A model generated the notes under the pieces. That model worked only from the letters and a program-made list of their open reading frames with translations. It was not told the origin of the DNA and searched no databases. Of a stretch of DNA of 64,000 bases, positions 19,285-27,360 are shown piece by piece. The position numbers were made by a program, and so were the translations under genes. Source of the stretch: Streptomyces sp. TBY4 (GTDB lineage Bacteria; Actinomycetota; Actinomycetes; Streptomycetales; Streptomycetaceae). The stretch spans positions 115,761 to 179,760 of the forward strand of contig NZ_JANAVF010000017.1 of assembly GCF_024213195.1 (NCBI RefSeq), read 5' to 3'. Numbering within the stretch: position 1 is the first letter of the stretch; every line of letters starts with the position of its first letter.

Positions 19285-20388
19285 GTGAAGTTGCCGAAGG
19301 CGCAAAGCCTAAGATCCTTGTGGCGCAGAGCAGTTCTGATCATCGCGGTGCTGGGCGCGACCGTGGGGATCACGACGTCCCCCGCCGCTGCGCGCGAGGA
19401 GGGCGGCGCGTCGGTCGCGGCGCTGATCCAGTTGACGTTCACGAACGTCAGCAACGGAAAACTGCTGGACGTCCAGAACGGCAACTACGACGACAACGCG
19501 TTCATCTCCGTCAACCCGGCGCCGGGGTCCGCCACGACGTGGCGCATCAACACGGGAAGCAGCCTCGGCTCGGGATTCGCCATCGTCAACACCACCACCG
19601 GCAAGTGCATGGACCTGACCACCGCCCGCTACCAACTGCGGCAACAGCCCTGTGACGGGCGCGCGTCCGAACAGTGGTACTTCCAACCGATCTCCGGATC
19701 GGCGCAGAAGGCGTTCAGGATCCGCCAGGTCAGCGACAACTCCTGCCTGACCGTCCAGCTACCTCCCAACACCGACAACTTCGTGTACACCTACCGCTGC
19801 GACAACACGCCGTACCAGCAGTGGACGCTACCCACCGATGTCTACCAGAAGGCGTGGAACACCGCCGTGGACTACGCGGCCGCCCGGTGCAACAAGGACA
19901 CTTCGACCTGCGCGTGGTCCACGACCAGCCAGACACCGCCGTTCACGCTGCCGGAGGCCTGCGTCTCGCCCATCTGGTTCAACGACACATCGACCACGAT
20001 CCCGTGGGAGTTCACGCTCAACACCAGCACGGGGTGGACCAACTCCATCGGCTTCAAAATGGGAGGGAGCCTGTCTGTCGGTGGCGACATCGGTCTTGCC
20101 AAGCTTCAACTCGAAGTCACCGCCGAGGTCAACGGCCAAACCACCATTGACCTCAAGCAGGAAATGGGCAACAAGCTCACGGTGAGCGTGTCCCCACGCC
20201 AGTACGGTTGGGTCACGCTGTCCGAACTGGCGACCAAGGCCACCGGAACCTGGACCTTCGACACCCAGGGCTTCCCGTGGACCGCCGACGACACCATCAC
20301 CGTGCCCCTCAAGTACGACGCCAACGGCGGCGCGAGCATCTACAGCGCACGCACCCGCCCCACCTTCACCAACTGCGCCGGCGTATAG
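19285..20388 (+). CDS. Secreted ricin-type lectin protein with aerolysin-like C-terminal half
   Basis: A 367-residue protein with a GTG start after GAAAGGA. A signal peptide covers about residues 1-36. Residues about 48-180 form a ricin-type beta-trefoil with the repeated Q-x-W signatures (SEQWYF, YQQWTL). The C-terminal half (about 225-355) has alternating polar beta strands (GSLSVGGDIGLAKLQLEVTA, then SVSPRQYGWVTLSEL and a final ITVPLKYD) like the pore-forming module of aerolysin/ETX-MTX2 proteins; that part is inference. A lectin plus a pore module would bind sugars on a target cell. It follows the RHS toxin gene by 42 bp and could be co-transcribed. Confidence 0.75.
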   Translation: MKLPKAQSLRSLWRRAVLIIAVLGATVGITTSPAAAREEGGASVAALIQLTFTNVSNGKLLDVQNGNYDDNAFISVNPAPGSATTWRINTGSSLGSGFAIVNTTTGKCMDLTTARYQLRQQPCDGRASEQWYFQPISGSAQKAFRIRQVSDNSCLTVQLPPNTDNFVYTYRCDNTPYQQWTLPTDVYQKAWNTAVDYAAARCNKDTSTCAWSTTSQTPPFTLPEACVSPIWFNDTSTTIPWEFTLNTSTGWTNSIGFKMGGSLSVGGDIGLAKLQLEVTAEVNGQTTIDLKQEMGNKLTVSVSPRQYGWVTLSELATKATGTWTFDTQGFPWTADDTITVPLKYDANGGASIYSARTRPTFTNCAGV

Positions 20389-20403
20389 CCGAGCCCGTTC
20401 AAC

Positions 20404-20436
20404 GCCGGGGGCCGGATCACGGATCCGGCCCCCGGC
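20404..20436. terminator. Bidirectional terminator, 15-bp perfect stem
   Basis: GCCGGGGGCCGGATC at 20404-20418 pairs perfectly with 20422-20436 around a 3-nt loop, between two convergent genes. Confidence 0.85.
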
Positions 20437-20451
20437 GGAGGGGGCCAGTGC

Positions 20452-21225
20452 TTACTTCACGTCGATGTAGTCACCGGTCGCGGAGACCGCGGGGGTGGTG
20501 GTCGTACCCGCGAACGAGTAGCGGTAGTAACCGTCGGACGCCGCCGTGACGGTGGTCGACAGGTTGCCGGTGCTGTTCGTGTTGATCGTCTTGACCGTGG
20601 TGTACGTGCTGGTGCCGGCCTTCTTGAACTGAAGCTTCACCGGCTGGAAGCCGTAGCCCGTGTAGGTGAAGCTGTCCCAGTTGGCGCGGGTCAGCTTGCC
20701 CGTGACCGTGATGGTCTTGCCCTTGACGACCGGCTCGGGGGAAGCGTTGGTCGTCAGCTTGGAGGAGCGCTGGAGCTTGAAGGGGTACCCCTTGTCGACG
20801 CTGGCGTAGTCACCGTCCTTGGCGTCCACCCAGACATTGACGTACCAGGTACCGGCCATGTTGTTGGAGTAGGCCAGGTCGGTCTTCGGGTCCACGGTGA
20901 AGTTGGCGGTGCAGGTCGACGTGGTGGCGCTCACGCGGGTGCAGGTCGAGGCGCCGGTCGGGGTGAGCATGCCGAAACCCGGACCCTGGAGCCAGAGCAG
21001 GTCGTCGTCGAGGCCCGCGATACCGGAGTTGTCCGTGGCGGTCACGGAGACGGAGAACGTCTTGGCGGTGCTGGTACCGACCGCAACGTTCTTGCCGCCG
21101 TTGACAACCACCTTGGTGATCTTCGTGTCGCCTTCACTGTCCGTGGCCGCCTGCGCGGACGGCACGGCGAGCGCGGACAGGACCAGGGCTCCGGAAACGG
21201 CAGCCACAGTGGCACGAATACGCAT
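20452..21225 (-). CDS. Secreted protein with beta-rich (Ig-like) repeats
   Basis: A 257-residue protein with a clear signal peptide (about 27 residues, ending AQAATDSEG). The mature part is rich in Thr, Ser and Val with alternating strands: FSVSVTATDNSGIAGLDDDL, a Cys pair in TCTRVSATTSTCTANF that may form a disulfide, and a C-terminal region (GKTITVTGKLTRANWDSF, ASDGYYRYSFAGTTTTPA) like bacterial Ig-type surface modules. The function is unknown. GGGGAG sits 4 nt before ATG 21225. It converges with the lectin gene on a shared terminator. Confidence 0.75.
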   Translation of the reverse strand: MRIRATVAAVSGALVLSALAVPSAQAATDSEGDTKITKVVVNGGKNVAVGTSTAKTFSVSVTATDNSGIAGLDDDLLWLQGPGFGMLTPTGASTCTRVSATTSTCTANFTVDPKTDLAYSNNMAGTWYVNVWVDAKDGDYASVDKGYPFKLQRSSKLTTNASPEPVVKGKTITVTGKLTRANWDSFTYTGYGFQPVKLQFKKAGTSTYTTVKTINTNSTGNLSTTVTAASDGYYRYSFAGTTTTPAVSATGDYIDVK

Positions 21226-21284
21226 TATTCTCCCCTAGGGACACGGAGGCGCACGGGCTGGAAGGCCACCCATGCGCCCCAATG

Positions 21285-21314
21285 GTTCTGTGGAGTCTCC
21301 TGACTCCACAGAAC
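21285..21314. repeat. 12-bp perfect hairpin
   Basis: GTTCTGTGGAGT (21285-21296) and ACTCCACAGAAC (21303-21314) flank a 6-nt loop, 60 bp upstream of the secreted-protein gene. There is no T run, so it could be an operator or an RNA leader element. Confidence 0.6.
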
Positions 21315-21395
21315 AGACATGCGACTCCCGTAAATGGTTGTGCACTTAGGGGAGAAGATTCTTACTGCACGTCGATCCACTGGGTGGCGGTTGGG

Positions 21396-21490
21396 CGCTC
21401 CCCGCGTGTGCGGGGAGCAGGGGCGAGGGGTTCGACGGCAACCACAGCAAGCAGGGGTCAACCGCGCGTGCGCGGGAGCTCGTGGACCAG
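21396..21490. CRISPR. Possible two-repeat CRISPR remnant (type I-E-like)
   Basis: GCTCCCCGCGTGTGCGGGGA at about 21398-21416 has the palindromic core of the streptomycete type I-E repeats known to me. A degraded copy, ACCGCGCGTGCGCGGGAGC at 21461-21479, lies about 61 bp later, equal to one 29-bp repeat plus a 32-bp spacer. No cas genes are in the window. With only two imperfect copies this is a remnant at best. Confidence 0.4.
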
Positions 21491-21601
21491 GGCACACCGA
21501 TCGAATCCGCGTGCCGGATCGTGATCCTGGAAGACCAACTCGAGGAAGCCCAGCGAATCAACGCCGAATACCGGCGTGCCGCAGAAGCGACCGAGAGCTG
21601 A
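21482..21601 (+). pseudogene. 39-residue reading frame, likely C-terminal gene fragment
   Basis: From GTG 21482 it reads VDQGTPIESACRIVILEDQL and ends in a charged helix, EAQRINAEYRRAAEATES. It has streptomycete codon use but no binding site, and its upstream part overlaps the CRISPR-like sequence. It looks like the tail of a lost gene. The function is unknown. Confidence 0.3.
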
Positions 21602-21883
21602 CCACATCCCTGAAGGACCGACGCCTGTGCTTGCCCGCTGACACCCGCGGGCCGGTAACAGGCGGTAGTCACGGCAGGTCGGGTCTCATCGAGAAGAGAA
21701 CGCCGATCCGCCTCCGCCCCATCGGCCACACCGTCCTTGCTGCGCCCGGATGCAGCCCGTCGGCCTGCCCGGCAGTTCGAAGTCCTGGTTCTAAGGTCGC
21801 TGTCGAGATGGGTCCATCGGCCGATTCCCTCCCCGACCGCCAAGGTGATCATGAGGGTTGTCCGCTCGAGCCGAGGAGGAGCC
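21602..21883. other. Intergenic stretch without a recognisable gene
   Basis: No convincing reading frame or RNA was found. A CAGTTCGAAGTCC stretch near 21775 recalls a tRNA T-loop, but no cloverleaf can be built around it. Confidence 0.5.
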
Positions 21884-22618
21884 ATGCGGGTAGGGCAAGT
21901 GGACTGGGTAGAGATTCCGGCCGGGTTGCTGCGTCGTGGTACGCCGGTCGACGAGGTGGCGGCAGTGGCCCGCCGCTACGCGGACACCAGGGTGCCGGTG
22001 GAGTGGTACGCGAAAGAAGCCCCGCGCGCGGAGATCCACATCCCGACGTTCAGGATCGCCCGCACCCCGGTCACGGTCGGCCAGTGGGCACCTTTTGCGG
22101 CGGCCACCGGCCGACCGGTCTCGCAGAGGCCGGCGGACCACCCGGTCATCGGGGTTGCCTGGGAGGCGGCAACGGCCTACTGCCGGTGGCTTGGGGAACG
22201 GCTCGGCCTCGATGTGCGGCTGCCCACGGAGGACGAGTGGGAGCGCGCCGCGCGGGGCGACGACGGCCGGGAGTTCCCGTGGGGTGAGGAGTACCGCACC
22301 GGCCTGGCCAATCTGGTGGACCTCGGCATCGGCGCCACGACGCCGGTCGGCTCGTTTCCCGACGGAGCCAGCCCCTTCGGCGTGCTGGACATGGCGGGTA
22401 ACGCCGACGAGTGGACCTCTACGCTCTACGCTCCCTACCCTGGCGCGCCCGCAGAGGTGCCGAGCACAGAGGATTGGGCCTTCGACCGGCACATCACCCG
22501 TGGCGGCGCCTTCCGTCACGACCGGGACCTGGCCCGGTGCGCCCGCCGCCACGGTGCCTATGAACCGGACCTTGAAGCGATCGGTGTGGGCTTCCGCCTG
22601 GCGGCACCGGCCGCATAA
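21884..22618 (+). CDS. SUMF1 / formylglycine-generating-enzyme-fold protein, catalytic Cys pair missing
   Basis: A 244-residue protein with GAGGAGGA upstream. It shows the SUMF1 fold markers: FRIARTPVTVGQWAPFAAAT, HPVIGVAWEAATAYCRWLGE, RLPTEDEWERAARG, FPWGEEY, PFGVLDMAGNADEWTS and ITRGGAFRHDRDLARCARRH. True formylglycine-generating enzymes carry two catalytic Cys residues in the last segment (a WxC...C pattern). Here the first is absent and only one Cys remains. It is therefore more likely a non-sulfatase member, such as an iron-oxygenase-like or binding protein. No sulfatase gene is nearby. Confidence 0.8.
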   Translation: MRVGQVDWVEIPAGLLRRGTPVDEVAAVARRYADTRVPVEWYAKEAPRAEIHIPTFRIARTPVTVGQWAPFAAATGRPVSQRPADHPVIGVAWEAATAYCRWLGERLGLDVRLPTEDEWERAARGDDGREFPWGEEYRTGLANLVDLGIGATTPVGSFPDGASPFGVLDMAGNADEWTSTLYAPYPGAPAEVPSTEDWAFDRHITRGGAFRHDRDLARCARRHGAYEPDLEAIGVGFRLAAPAA

Positions 22619-22798
22619 AACCGGGCACCATGCCGACATCGCATGACGGGTGGCATCCCCTCAAGACCGTGCATTTATAGCTGCACCGACCAATGACATT
22701 CCGGTGTGCGCCTACAGCCTGGGGCGCCCGCGACGTCCTCTTCCACGGGATCGTCGGTGACGTGGCCCGAAGCGTCCACCTGCACACTGGCCAGCGGA

Positions 22799-22906
22799 TC
22801 AGATGCCTGGCACGCCGACGAATGCCGCGCCCAGGCCGACGACGGCGGCGGTGATGCCGGTCAGAGCGGTGGATTCTCGTTGGTGAGGACGCAGTTCGGT
22901 GGCCAT
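22799..22906 (-). CDS. Small membrane peptide, 35 residues
   Basis: An ATG frame 30 bp downstream of the ArsR-type gene, with AAGGA 10 nt before it. It starts MATELRPHQRESTALTGITA and ends in a single hydrophobic helix (AAVVGLGAAFVGVPGI), like the many short single-span peptides of streptomycetes. It may be co-transcribed with the regulator. It could also be the truncated start of a longer membrane protein. Confidence 0.4.
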   Translation of the reverse strand: MATELRPHQRESTALTGITAAVVGLGAAFVGVPGI

Positions 22907-22936
22907 CACGTCATGGTCCTTGCGCCGCACTGTGCG

Positions 22937-23905
22937 CTACCGGCCGGCGCCCGTGAGGAGTTCCTCGGCCACACCCGTCCGTGCGTAGAGCACGGCCCGC
23001 CCCGCCCGATGCGCCGACACCAGACCGGCCGCGCGTAGCGCTCCGAGGTGCTGGGACACCGCGCCGGCGGTGAGGCCGGTGCGCCGGGCCAGTTCGGTCG
23101 TCGCGGCGGGTGCGGTGAGCTCCGCGAGGAGCCGCGCCCGGGAGCGCCCGAGCACCCGGGACAGGGCCGCGGAGGCCGATCCCGGCGGAGCCTCCCACAG
23201 CGTGCCGATGCCGCGCGGCGGATACCGTAGCGTCGGCTGGTACACGGCGTCCGTCGTCGCGAAGACCCGCGGCCACACGAACGCCGACGGCACGAGCAGC
23301 AGCCCTCGTCCGTCGAGTCGTCGCACGCCCCGCAGGAAGCGGTGCTCGACCTTCAAAGTCCCTGACGACCAGGCCAGTTGGGGTGCGAAATCCTCGAAGA
23401 GGCTGTGCGTGCCGTCCTCGGCGAAACGGCGGGCCCGGTAGTGGATGTCGGCCTCCAAGTGCATCTGAATGCGAGGCCAGTACGGGGCCATCGCGAGCTC
23501 CCAGAATGCGGCGATGGCCTCGGTGAGGCGCCCGAGCCCGCGCCCGGGATCCGCCAGCAGTGCCTCGACGCCGGCCTGCGCCTCAGGCGCGGAGGCGCGC
23601 AGCCGTTCGGGCGGGGTGGCGCGCAGGGCGGCCAGCTCCACGCCGAGCGACGGGCCGGACGTGCTGGGCGGAGGGCAGAGGAACCCGGGGACGGAGGTGG
23701 CCGTCACCGGCACCAGCGCGGTCAGCGGGCTCAGATCGAGCCGTGCGGCCGCGATCCGGTCGCGTGCCTGCCCGGCCCACCGGCGGTGCAGCACCTGCTC
23801 GTCGGCGCCGGACAGGATCCGTACCCCCGCCACGACCTCCCAGAGCGGCGAGATGGCGAAGCGGGTCCGTGCGACGTCCTCGGCCGAGAACTCGATCTCG
23901 AGCAC
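22937..23905 (-). CDS. ArsR-type winged-helix repressor with large N-terminal domain
   Basis: A 322-residue protein starting at GTG 23905, with GGAGGAGGG 6 nt upstream; the frame continues further 5' but without a better site. The C-terminal 70 residues are a winged helix (LLAELTAPAATTELARRTGL, then TAGAVSQHLGALRAAGLVS), an ArsR-type DNA-binding domain. The N-terminal 230 residues are a separate domain of the kind seen in long streptomycete ArsR-like proteins. It is divergent from an MFS transporter gene and a TTTAG-N6-CTAAA palindrome lies between them, so it probably represses the exporter and itself. The ligand is unknown. Confidence 0.82.
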   Translation of the reverse strand: MLEIEFSAEDVARTRFAISPLWEVVAGVRILSGADEQVLHRRWAGQARDRIAAARLDLSPLTALVPVTATSVPGFLCPPPSTSGPSLGVELAALRATPPERLRASAPEAQAGVEALLADPGRGLGRLTEAIAAFWELAMAPYWPRIQMHLEADIHYRARRFAEDGTHSLFEDFAPQLAWSSGTLKVEHRFLRGVRRLDGRGLLLVPSAFVWPRVFATTDAVYQPTLRYPPRGIGTLWEAPPGSASAALSRVLGRSRARLLAELTAPAATTELARRTGLTAGAVSQHLGALRAAGLVSAHRAGRAVLYARTGVAEELLTGAGR

Positions 23906-23959
23906 CGGATGCCCTCCTCCCTGGAAGGCCACGGAGGCCGACCGACCGTGCGCAATAGA

Positions 23960-23975
23960 TTTAGGACAGACTAAA
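23960..23975. promoter_or_regulatory. TTTAG-N6-CTAAA palindrome, candidate repressor operator
   Basis: A 16-bp inverted repeat in the 110-bp divergent promoter region between the ArsR-type gene and the MFS gene. It is notably AT-rich for this genome. Confidence 0.6.
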
Positions 23976-24015
23976 ACACTGGGCCTGAACTGCGTTGAAC
24001 GGCACTGTAACGGGT

Positions 24016-25344
24016 ATGCCCAGACACCTCCCCGCGACCGCCGACGCGCACTCCCCGTGGCGATCGAGCGGCTTCCGCGTGCTCTTCTCCGCATCAGTCC
24101 TCGGCGTTCTCGGAACGAACGTCTCCTACGTCACCATCCCGCTGATCGCCGTACTCGCCCTTGACGCGGGCCCCGGGCAGGTCGGGGTGCTGGCCGCCCT
24201 GAGCACGGCGGCGTTCCTCCTCATCGGCCTGCCGGCGGGGGCGTGGGTCGACCGCGTACGGCCCCGTACGGTCCTGGTCGCCGCGGACCTGCTGCGCGGC
24301 CTCCTGCTCGCCGGGATCCCGCTGGCCTGGTGGTGGGACGTCCTGACCTTCGAAGGGCTCTGCGCGGCGGTATTCCTGAGCGGGGTCGCGACCGTCTTCT
24401 CCGACGTGGCCGCGCAGAGCGCTCTGCCGCAGCTGGTCCGCCCCGAGGCCCTGGTCCCGGCCAACTCCGCCATGGTGAGCTTGATGGCCGCGGGCAACGT
24501 CGCGGGCCGGGGCGCGGGCGGCGCGCTCGTCCAGCTCCTCGGCGCACCGGTCGCTCTGGTGTGCGGGGCGGTGGGCCACCTGGGATCCGGGCTCCGGCTG
24601 ATCCGCATGGAGCGCGGCGTTGCCGCTGAGATCCCGGGCATGGCCGACGGCCCCCGCCGGGGCCCGAGCCTGCGCGCGCGGATCGCCGAGGGCCTGCGGC
24701 ACGTCCTGCGCCACGGGGAACTGCGCGCCCTCGCGCTCACCGGGGCGCTCGGCAACCTCGGGACGGTCATGGTGAACACGATGCTGCCCGTCGTCTTCAC
24801 CCGCGAACTCGGTCTGTCCGCAGGCGCACTGGGCCTGTTCTGGGCGGTCGGAGGCGCCGGCCTGCTGTTCGGAGCCCGCTGCGCACGCCGGCTCGCCGAC
24901 CGGTTCGGGCATGGGCGGGCGCTGGTCCTCGCGGACGCCTGCCTCGCCCCGACGGGACTCCTGGTACCCCTGATGGGACGGGGTGTCTGGTTGTGGGTGG
25001 CGGGTGCCGGATGGTTCCTCTTCGCCGTCAGGACGGGGACGGGCAACGTCCTCGGAGTGAGCCTTCGCCAGCGCCTGACCCCGGACACGCTGCTCGGCCG
25101 TATGAACGCCACCTTCCGCTTCGTCCTCACCGGGGCCATGGCCCTCGGCGCCGCCCTGGCCGGTGCCATCGGTTCCTACGGGTCCCCCGGCGCGGCTCTC
25201 TGGACAGGCGGAGCCCTGCTCTGCCTGGCCTGTGTACCGACCCTGGTGTCCCCGCTGCGCAGGCGTCGCGAGCTCCCGCCCGCGGGGGCCGCCGGGGGCA
25301 TCCGGCGCGGATCGGGCCGGGGGACGTGCCGTACTGCTTCGTGA
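24016..25344 (+). CDS. MFS transporter, drug-efflux type
   Basis: A 442-residue protein with about 12 membrane segments and the major-facilitator loop motif GAWVDRVRPRTVL between helices 2 and 3. The second half has RRLADRFGHGRALVLADACL in the equivalent loop. It resembles the MFS family of proton-driven macrolide and drug exporters. ATG 24016 is chosen over TTG 23995 because the extra seven residues add nothing conserved; the binding site is weak in both cases. It is divergent from its probable ArsR-type regulator. Confidence 0.88.
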   Translation: MPRHLPATADAHSPWRSSGFRVLFSASVLGVLGTNVSYVTIPLIAVLALDAGPGQVGVLAALSTAAFLLIGLPAGAWVDRVRPRTVLVAADLLRGLLLAGIPLAWWWDVLTFEGLCAAVFLSGVATVFSDVAAQSALPQLVRPEALVPANSAMVSLMAAGNVAGRGAGGALVQLLGAPVALVCGAVGHLGSGLRLIRMERGVAAEIPGMADGPRRGPSLRARIAEGLRHVLRHGELRALALTGALGNLGTVMVNTMLPVVFTRELGLSAGALGLFWAVGGAGLLFGARCARRLADRFGHGRALVLADACLAPTGLLVPLMGRGVWLWVAGAGWFLFAVRTGTGNVLGVSLRQRLTPDTLLGRMNATFRFVLTGAMALGAALAGAIGSYGSPGAALWTGGALLCLACVPTLVSPLRRRRELPPAGAAGGIRRGSGRGTCRTAS

Positions 25345-25442
25345 CGCGGCGCGGACCCTCGGCTGGGGCAGGGTGGCGGCCTCCAGCCCGACCTTCACGC
25401 GCCTACCGGCCCGACACCCGCAAACAGGAACGGGAAGACACG

Positions 25443-25520
25443 ATGCGCTGGGGCGGCTCCCTGCCGGGGATCAGCATCACTTTCGACGCCAAGGAGCTGC
25501 ACGGTGACGGCCCTGTCTGA
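25443..25520 (+). CDS. 25-residue reading frame of unknown role
   Basis: ATG 25443 has GGGAAG at a good distance and codes for MRWGGSLPGISITFDAKELH plus five residues. It overlaps the start of the nuclease gene by 17 bp. It may be a short leader peptide or the cut-off start of a lost gene. Confidence 0.3.
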   Translation: MRWGGSLPGISITFDAKELHGDGPV

Positions 25521-26091
25521 GGCATCCGCTCTCGACCCCGCCGGGCGGCGCCCGCGGCGAGCGCAGGGGACGCCGGCGCTTCCGGGCTTGCCGACGGCGG
25601 CGGTCGCCCGTACCCAGCTCGCTGGACTCAAGGTCGCGGGCCAGCAGCCGATGACCGGGTACAGCAGGGCGAAGTTCACGCACTGGACCGGGCAGGGCGA
25701 TGCCTGCGATACCCGCGAGGTCGTCCTGGAGCGGTCCGGGAGGGACGTGAAGCGCGACGCCGAGTGCAAGGCGGTCTCCGGCACCTGGGTGTCGGTCTAC
25801 GACGGGGTCACCATCACTGACGCTGGGAAGCTCGATATCGAGCACATGGTGCCGCTCGCCCATGCCTGGCGGTCTGGGGCCGGGGCGTGGACGGCGGATC
25901 GGCGTAAGGAGTTTGCGAACGACCTGATCCGCCCCCAGCTGTTGGCTGTGTCGGCGGCGACGAACCGGTCCAAGGGAGATCAGGGCCCTGATGAGTGGCA
26001 GCCGCTGGCGAAGGCGTATTGGTGTACGTACGCGACGGCGTGGACGAACGTGAAGGCCACCTGCCAGCGACGCCTTGGGAGCCTTCCCTGA
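25504..26091 (+). CDS. HNH nuclease (GmrSD C-terminal/DUF1524 type), signal peptide missing
   Basis: A 195-residue protein with the HNH signature DIEHMVPLAHAWRSGA and the conserved later block ANDLIRPQLLAVSAATNRSK followed by WQPLAKAYWCTYA. Proteins of this group in streptomycetes are normally secreted. Here the N-terminus (MTALSEASALDPAGRRPRRA) has no hydrophobic segment, and the usual mature sequence begins near LPGLPTAAVARTQLAGLKV. The signal sequence appears to have been replaced by foreign sequence, so the enzyme is probably mislocalised or the gene is decaying. Its stop codon lies at the joint with an ABC-F fragment. Confidence 0.75.
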   Translation: MTALSEASALDPAGRRPRRAQGTPALPGLPTAAVARTQLAGLKVAGQQPMTGYSRAKFTHWTGQGDACDTREVVLERSGRDVKRDAECKAVSGTWVSVYDGVTITDAGKLDIEHMVPLAHAWRSGAGAWTADRRKEFANDLIRPQLLAVSAATNRSKGDQGPDEWQPLAKAYWCTYATAWTNVKATCQRRLGSLP

Positions 26092-26452
26092 CCGTCGTCG
26101 AGGCGTTCGGCCGGGGACGGGCGGGCGATGCGGACGAGCACGCCGAGACGCTGCTCTCCCTCGGCCTGTTCCACCCCGCCGATCTGCGCCGGCGCGTGGG
26201 CGACCTGTCCTACGGGCAGCGCCGCCGGATCGAACTGGCAGGCCTGGTCAGTGAACCGGTCGACCTGCTCCTGCTCGACGAACCGACCAACGACCTTTCA
26301 CTCGCCCTCGTCGAGGATGGGAACAGGCGCTGACCGACTACCAGGGCGTACTGGTGCTCGTCACGCACGACCGCCGGATGCGGTCCCGGTTCACCGGCTC
26401 GCACCTGACCCTGAACGGCGGCCGGATCGAGACCCACGTCCGCGCCGGGTAA
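26089..26452 (+). pseudogene. ABC-F ATPase fragment, truncated and frameshifted
   Basis: The frame starts abruptly as LTVVEAFGRGRAGDADEHAE, then shows the ABC signature LSYGQRRRIELA and Walker B LLLLDEPTNDLS, then breaks at about 26310. The next frame continues as ALTDYQGVLVLVTHDRRMRS and ends LNGGRIETHVRAG. This is the last third of an ABC-F protein (ribosome-protection or translation factor family). The 5' two thirds are missing and an indel separates the two parts, so it is not functional. Confidence 0.8.
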
Positions 26453-26580
26453 GCGGAGCGGGTCGCTCATGAGCCGCCTGTGCCGCCCCCCGGACACCCC
26501 GGCCGGCCCGGTCCGGGCCCGACGCCTCATGGAACTCGCGATCCAGGGCCTCCGCCGCTGACCCCGCCGCGGACGACAAT

Positions 26581-26612
26581 GGGGTTGCGGTGTTCCGGTA
26601 CACCGCAACCCC
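26581..26612. promoter_or_regulatory. 12-bp perfect inverted repeat just upstream of a start codon
   Basis: GGGGTTGCGGTG (26581-26592) and CACCGCAACCCC (26601-26612) flank 8 nt. It ends 16 nt before GTG 26629 and overlaps the likely transcription start, so it could be an autoregulatory operator or an RNA hairpin covering the binding site GAGAAGGGA. Confidence 0.6.
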
Positions 26613-26628
26613 CGAGAAGGGACCGCCC

Positions 26629-27318
26629 GTGACGGAGCTCCACATCCCCGAGATCTACCGGGACGTCGACGAGTCGGTCCGCCTGCTGCGGACGTACTTC
26701 ACCGGGCGCCGTTCCAAGGGCGACCTCTCCTACTCCGGCGCCCATTTCGAGCGACTGGCAGGCGGCGGGGACCGCGAGGGCGCGGCGGACGGGTTCGAGG
26801 CGGCGGATCTGGTCGCCCTCACCATGCTCAAGGTCTCCGTCGCCCCTCACGGCGCGGTGAACCTCCTGACCGATCCCGAAGGGCACTGGCACCGGTTGCT
26901 GTCCGCCATCCCCCGCGAGGCCCGGCTGGAGGACCCTGCCAGCGACCCGCTCGTCGCGCAGGGCGGGCCTGCGTGGGAGCTCTGGGAGCGGCTGGTGAAC
27001 CCGGACGGGACCCACCCGTCGAGCCCGGATGGCGTGCGTTCCGTCGTCGCGGGCAAGCTCATGGCCCGCAAGCGTCCCCACTTGATCCCCGTCTACGACG
27101 CCCGCGTCAAGACCTTGTTCCGGCGCCCGATGATCGACCACACCTTCTGGGCCTCCCTGGCGGCCGTACTCCGGGCGGACGGCGGGGCGTTCCGCCGGCA
27201 CTTGGAGATGCTCCGCACGACGGCCGTGATCGGTGAGGACATCGGCGTTCTGCGTGTACTGGACGTCATTGCCTGGATGCATCAGGGAGAGCGCGAGGCC
27301 GCCGCCGCGAGCCGCTGA
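26629..27318 (+). CDS. Conserved actinobacterial protein (DUF6308-like)
   Basis: A 229-residue protein from GTG 26629 with GAGAAGGGA upstream. It is soluble and acidic with recognisable blocks: YRDVDESVRLLRTYFTGRRS, YSGAHFERLAGGG, FEAADLVALTMLKV, GKLMARKRPHLIPVYDARVK and VIGEDIGVLRVLDVIAWMHQ. It looks like the uncharacterised DUF6308-type proteins common in streptomycetes; the name is from memory. The pattern KLMARKRPHLIPVYD recalls DNA-glycosylase-like helix folds, but no catalytic residue can be named. It converges with the lanthipeptide genes. Confidence 0.65.
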   Translation: MTELHIPEIYRDVDESVRLLRTYFTGRRSKGDLSYSGAHFERLAGGGDREGAADGFEAADLVALTMLKVSVAPHGAVNLLTDPEGHWHRLLSAIPREARLEDPASDPLVAQGGPAWELWERLVNPDGTHPSSPDGVRSVVAGKLMARKRPHLIPVYDARVKTLFRRPMIDHTFWASLAAVLRADGGAFRRHLEMLRTTAVIGEDIGVLRVLDVIAWMHQGEREAAAASR

Positions 27319-27360
27319 GCGGCCCTCCGCGGCGAGCCCGCCCGCCCGGCCGACAGACCG

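Noticed and set aside
21765..21800. tRNA-like CAGTTCGAAGTCCTG segment
   Set aside because: No acceptor, D or anticodon stem can be formed around it.
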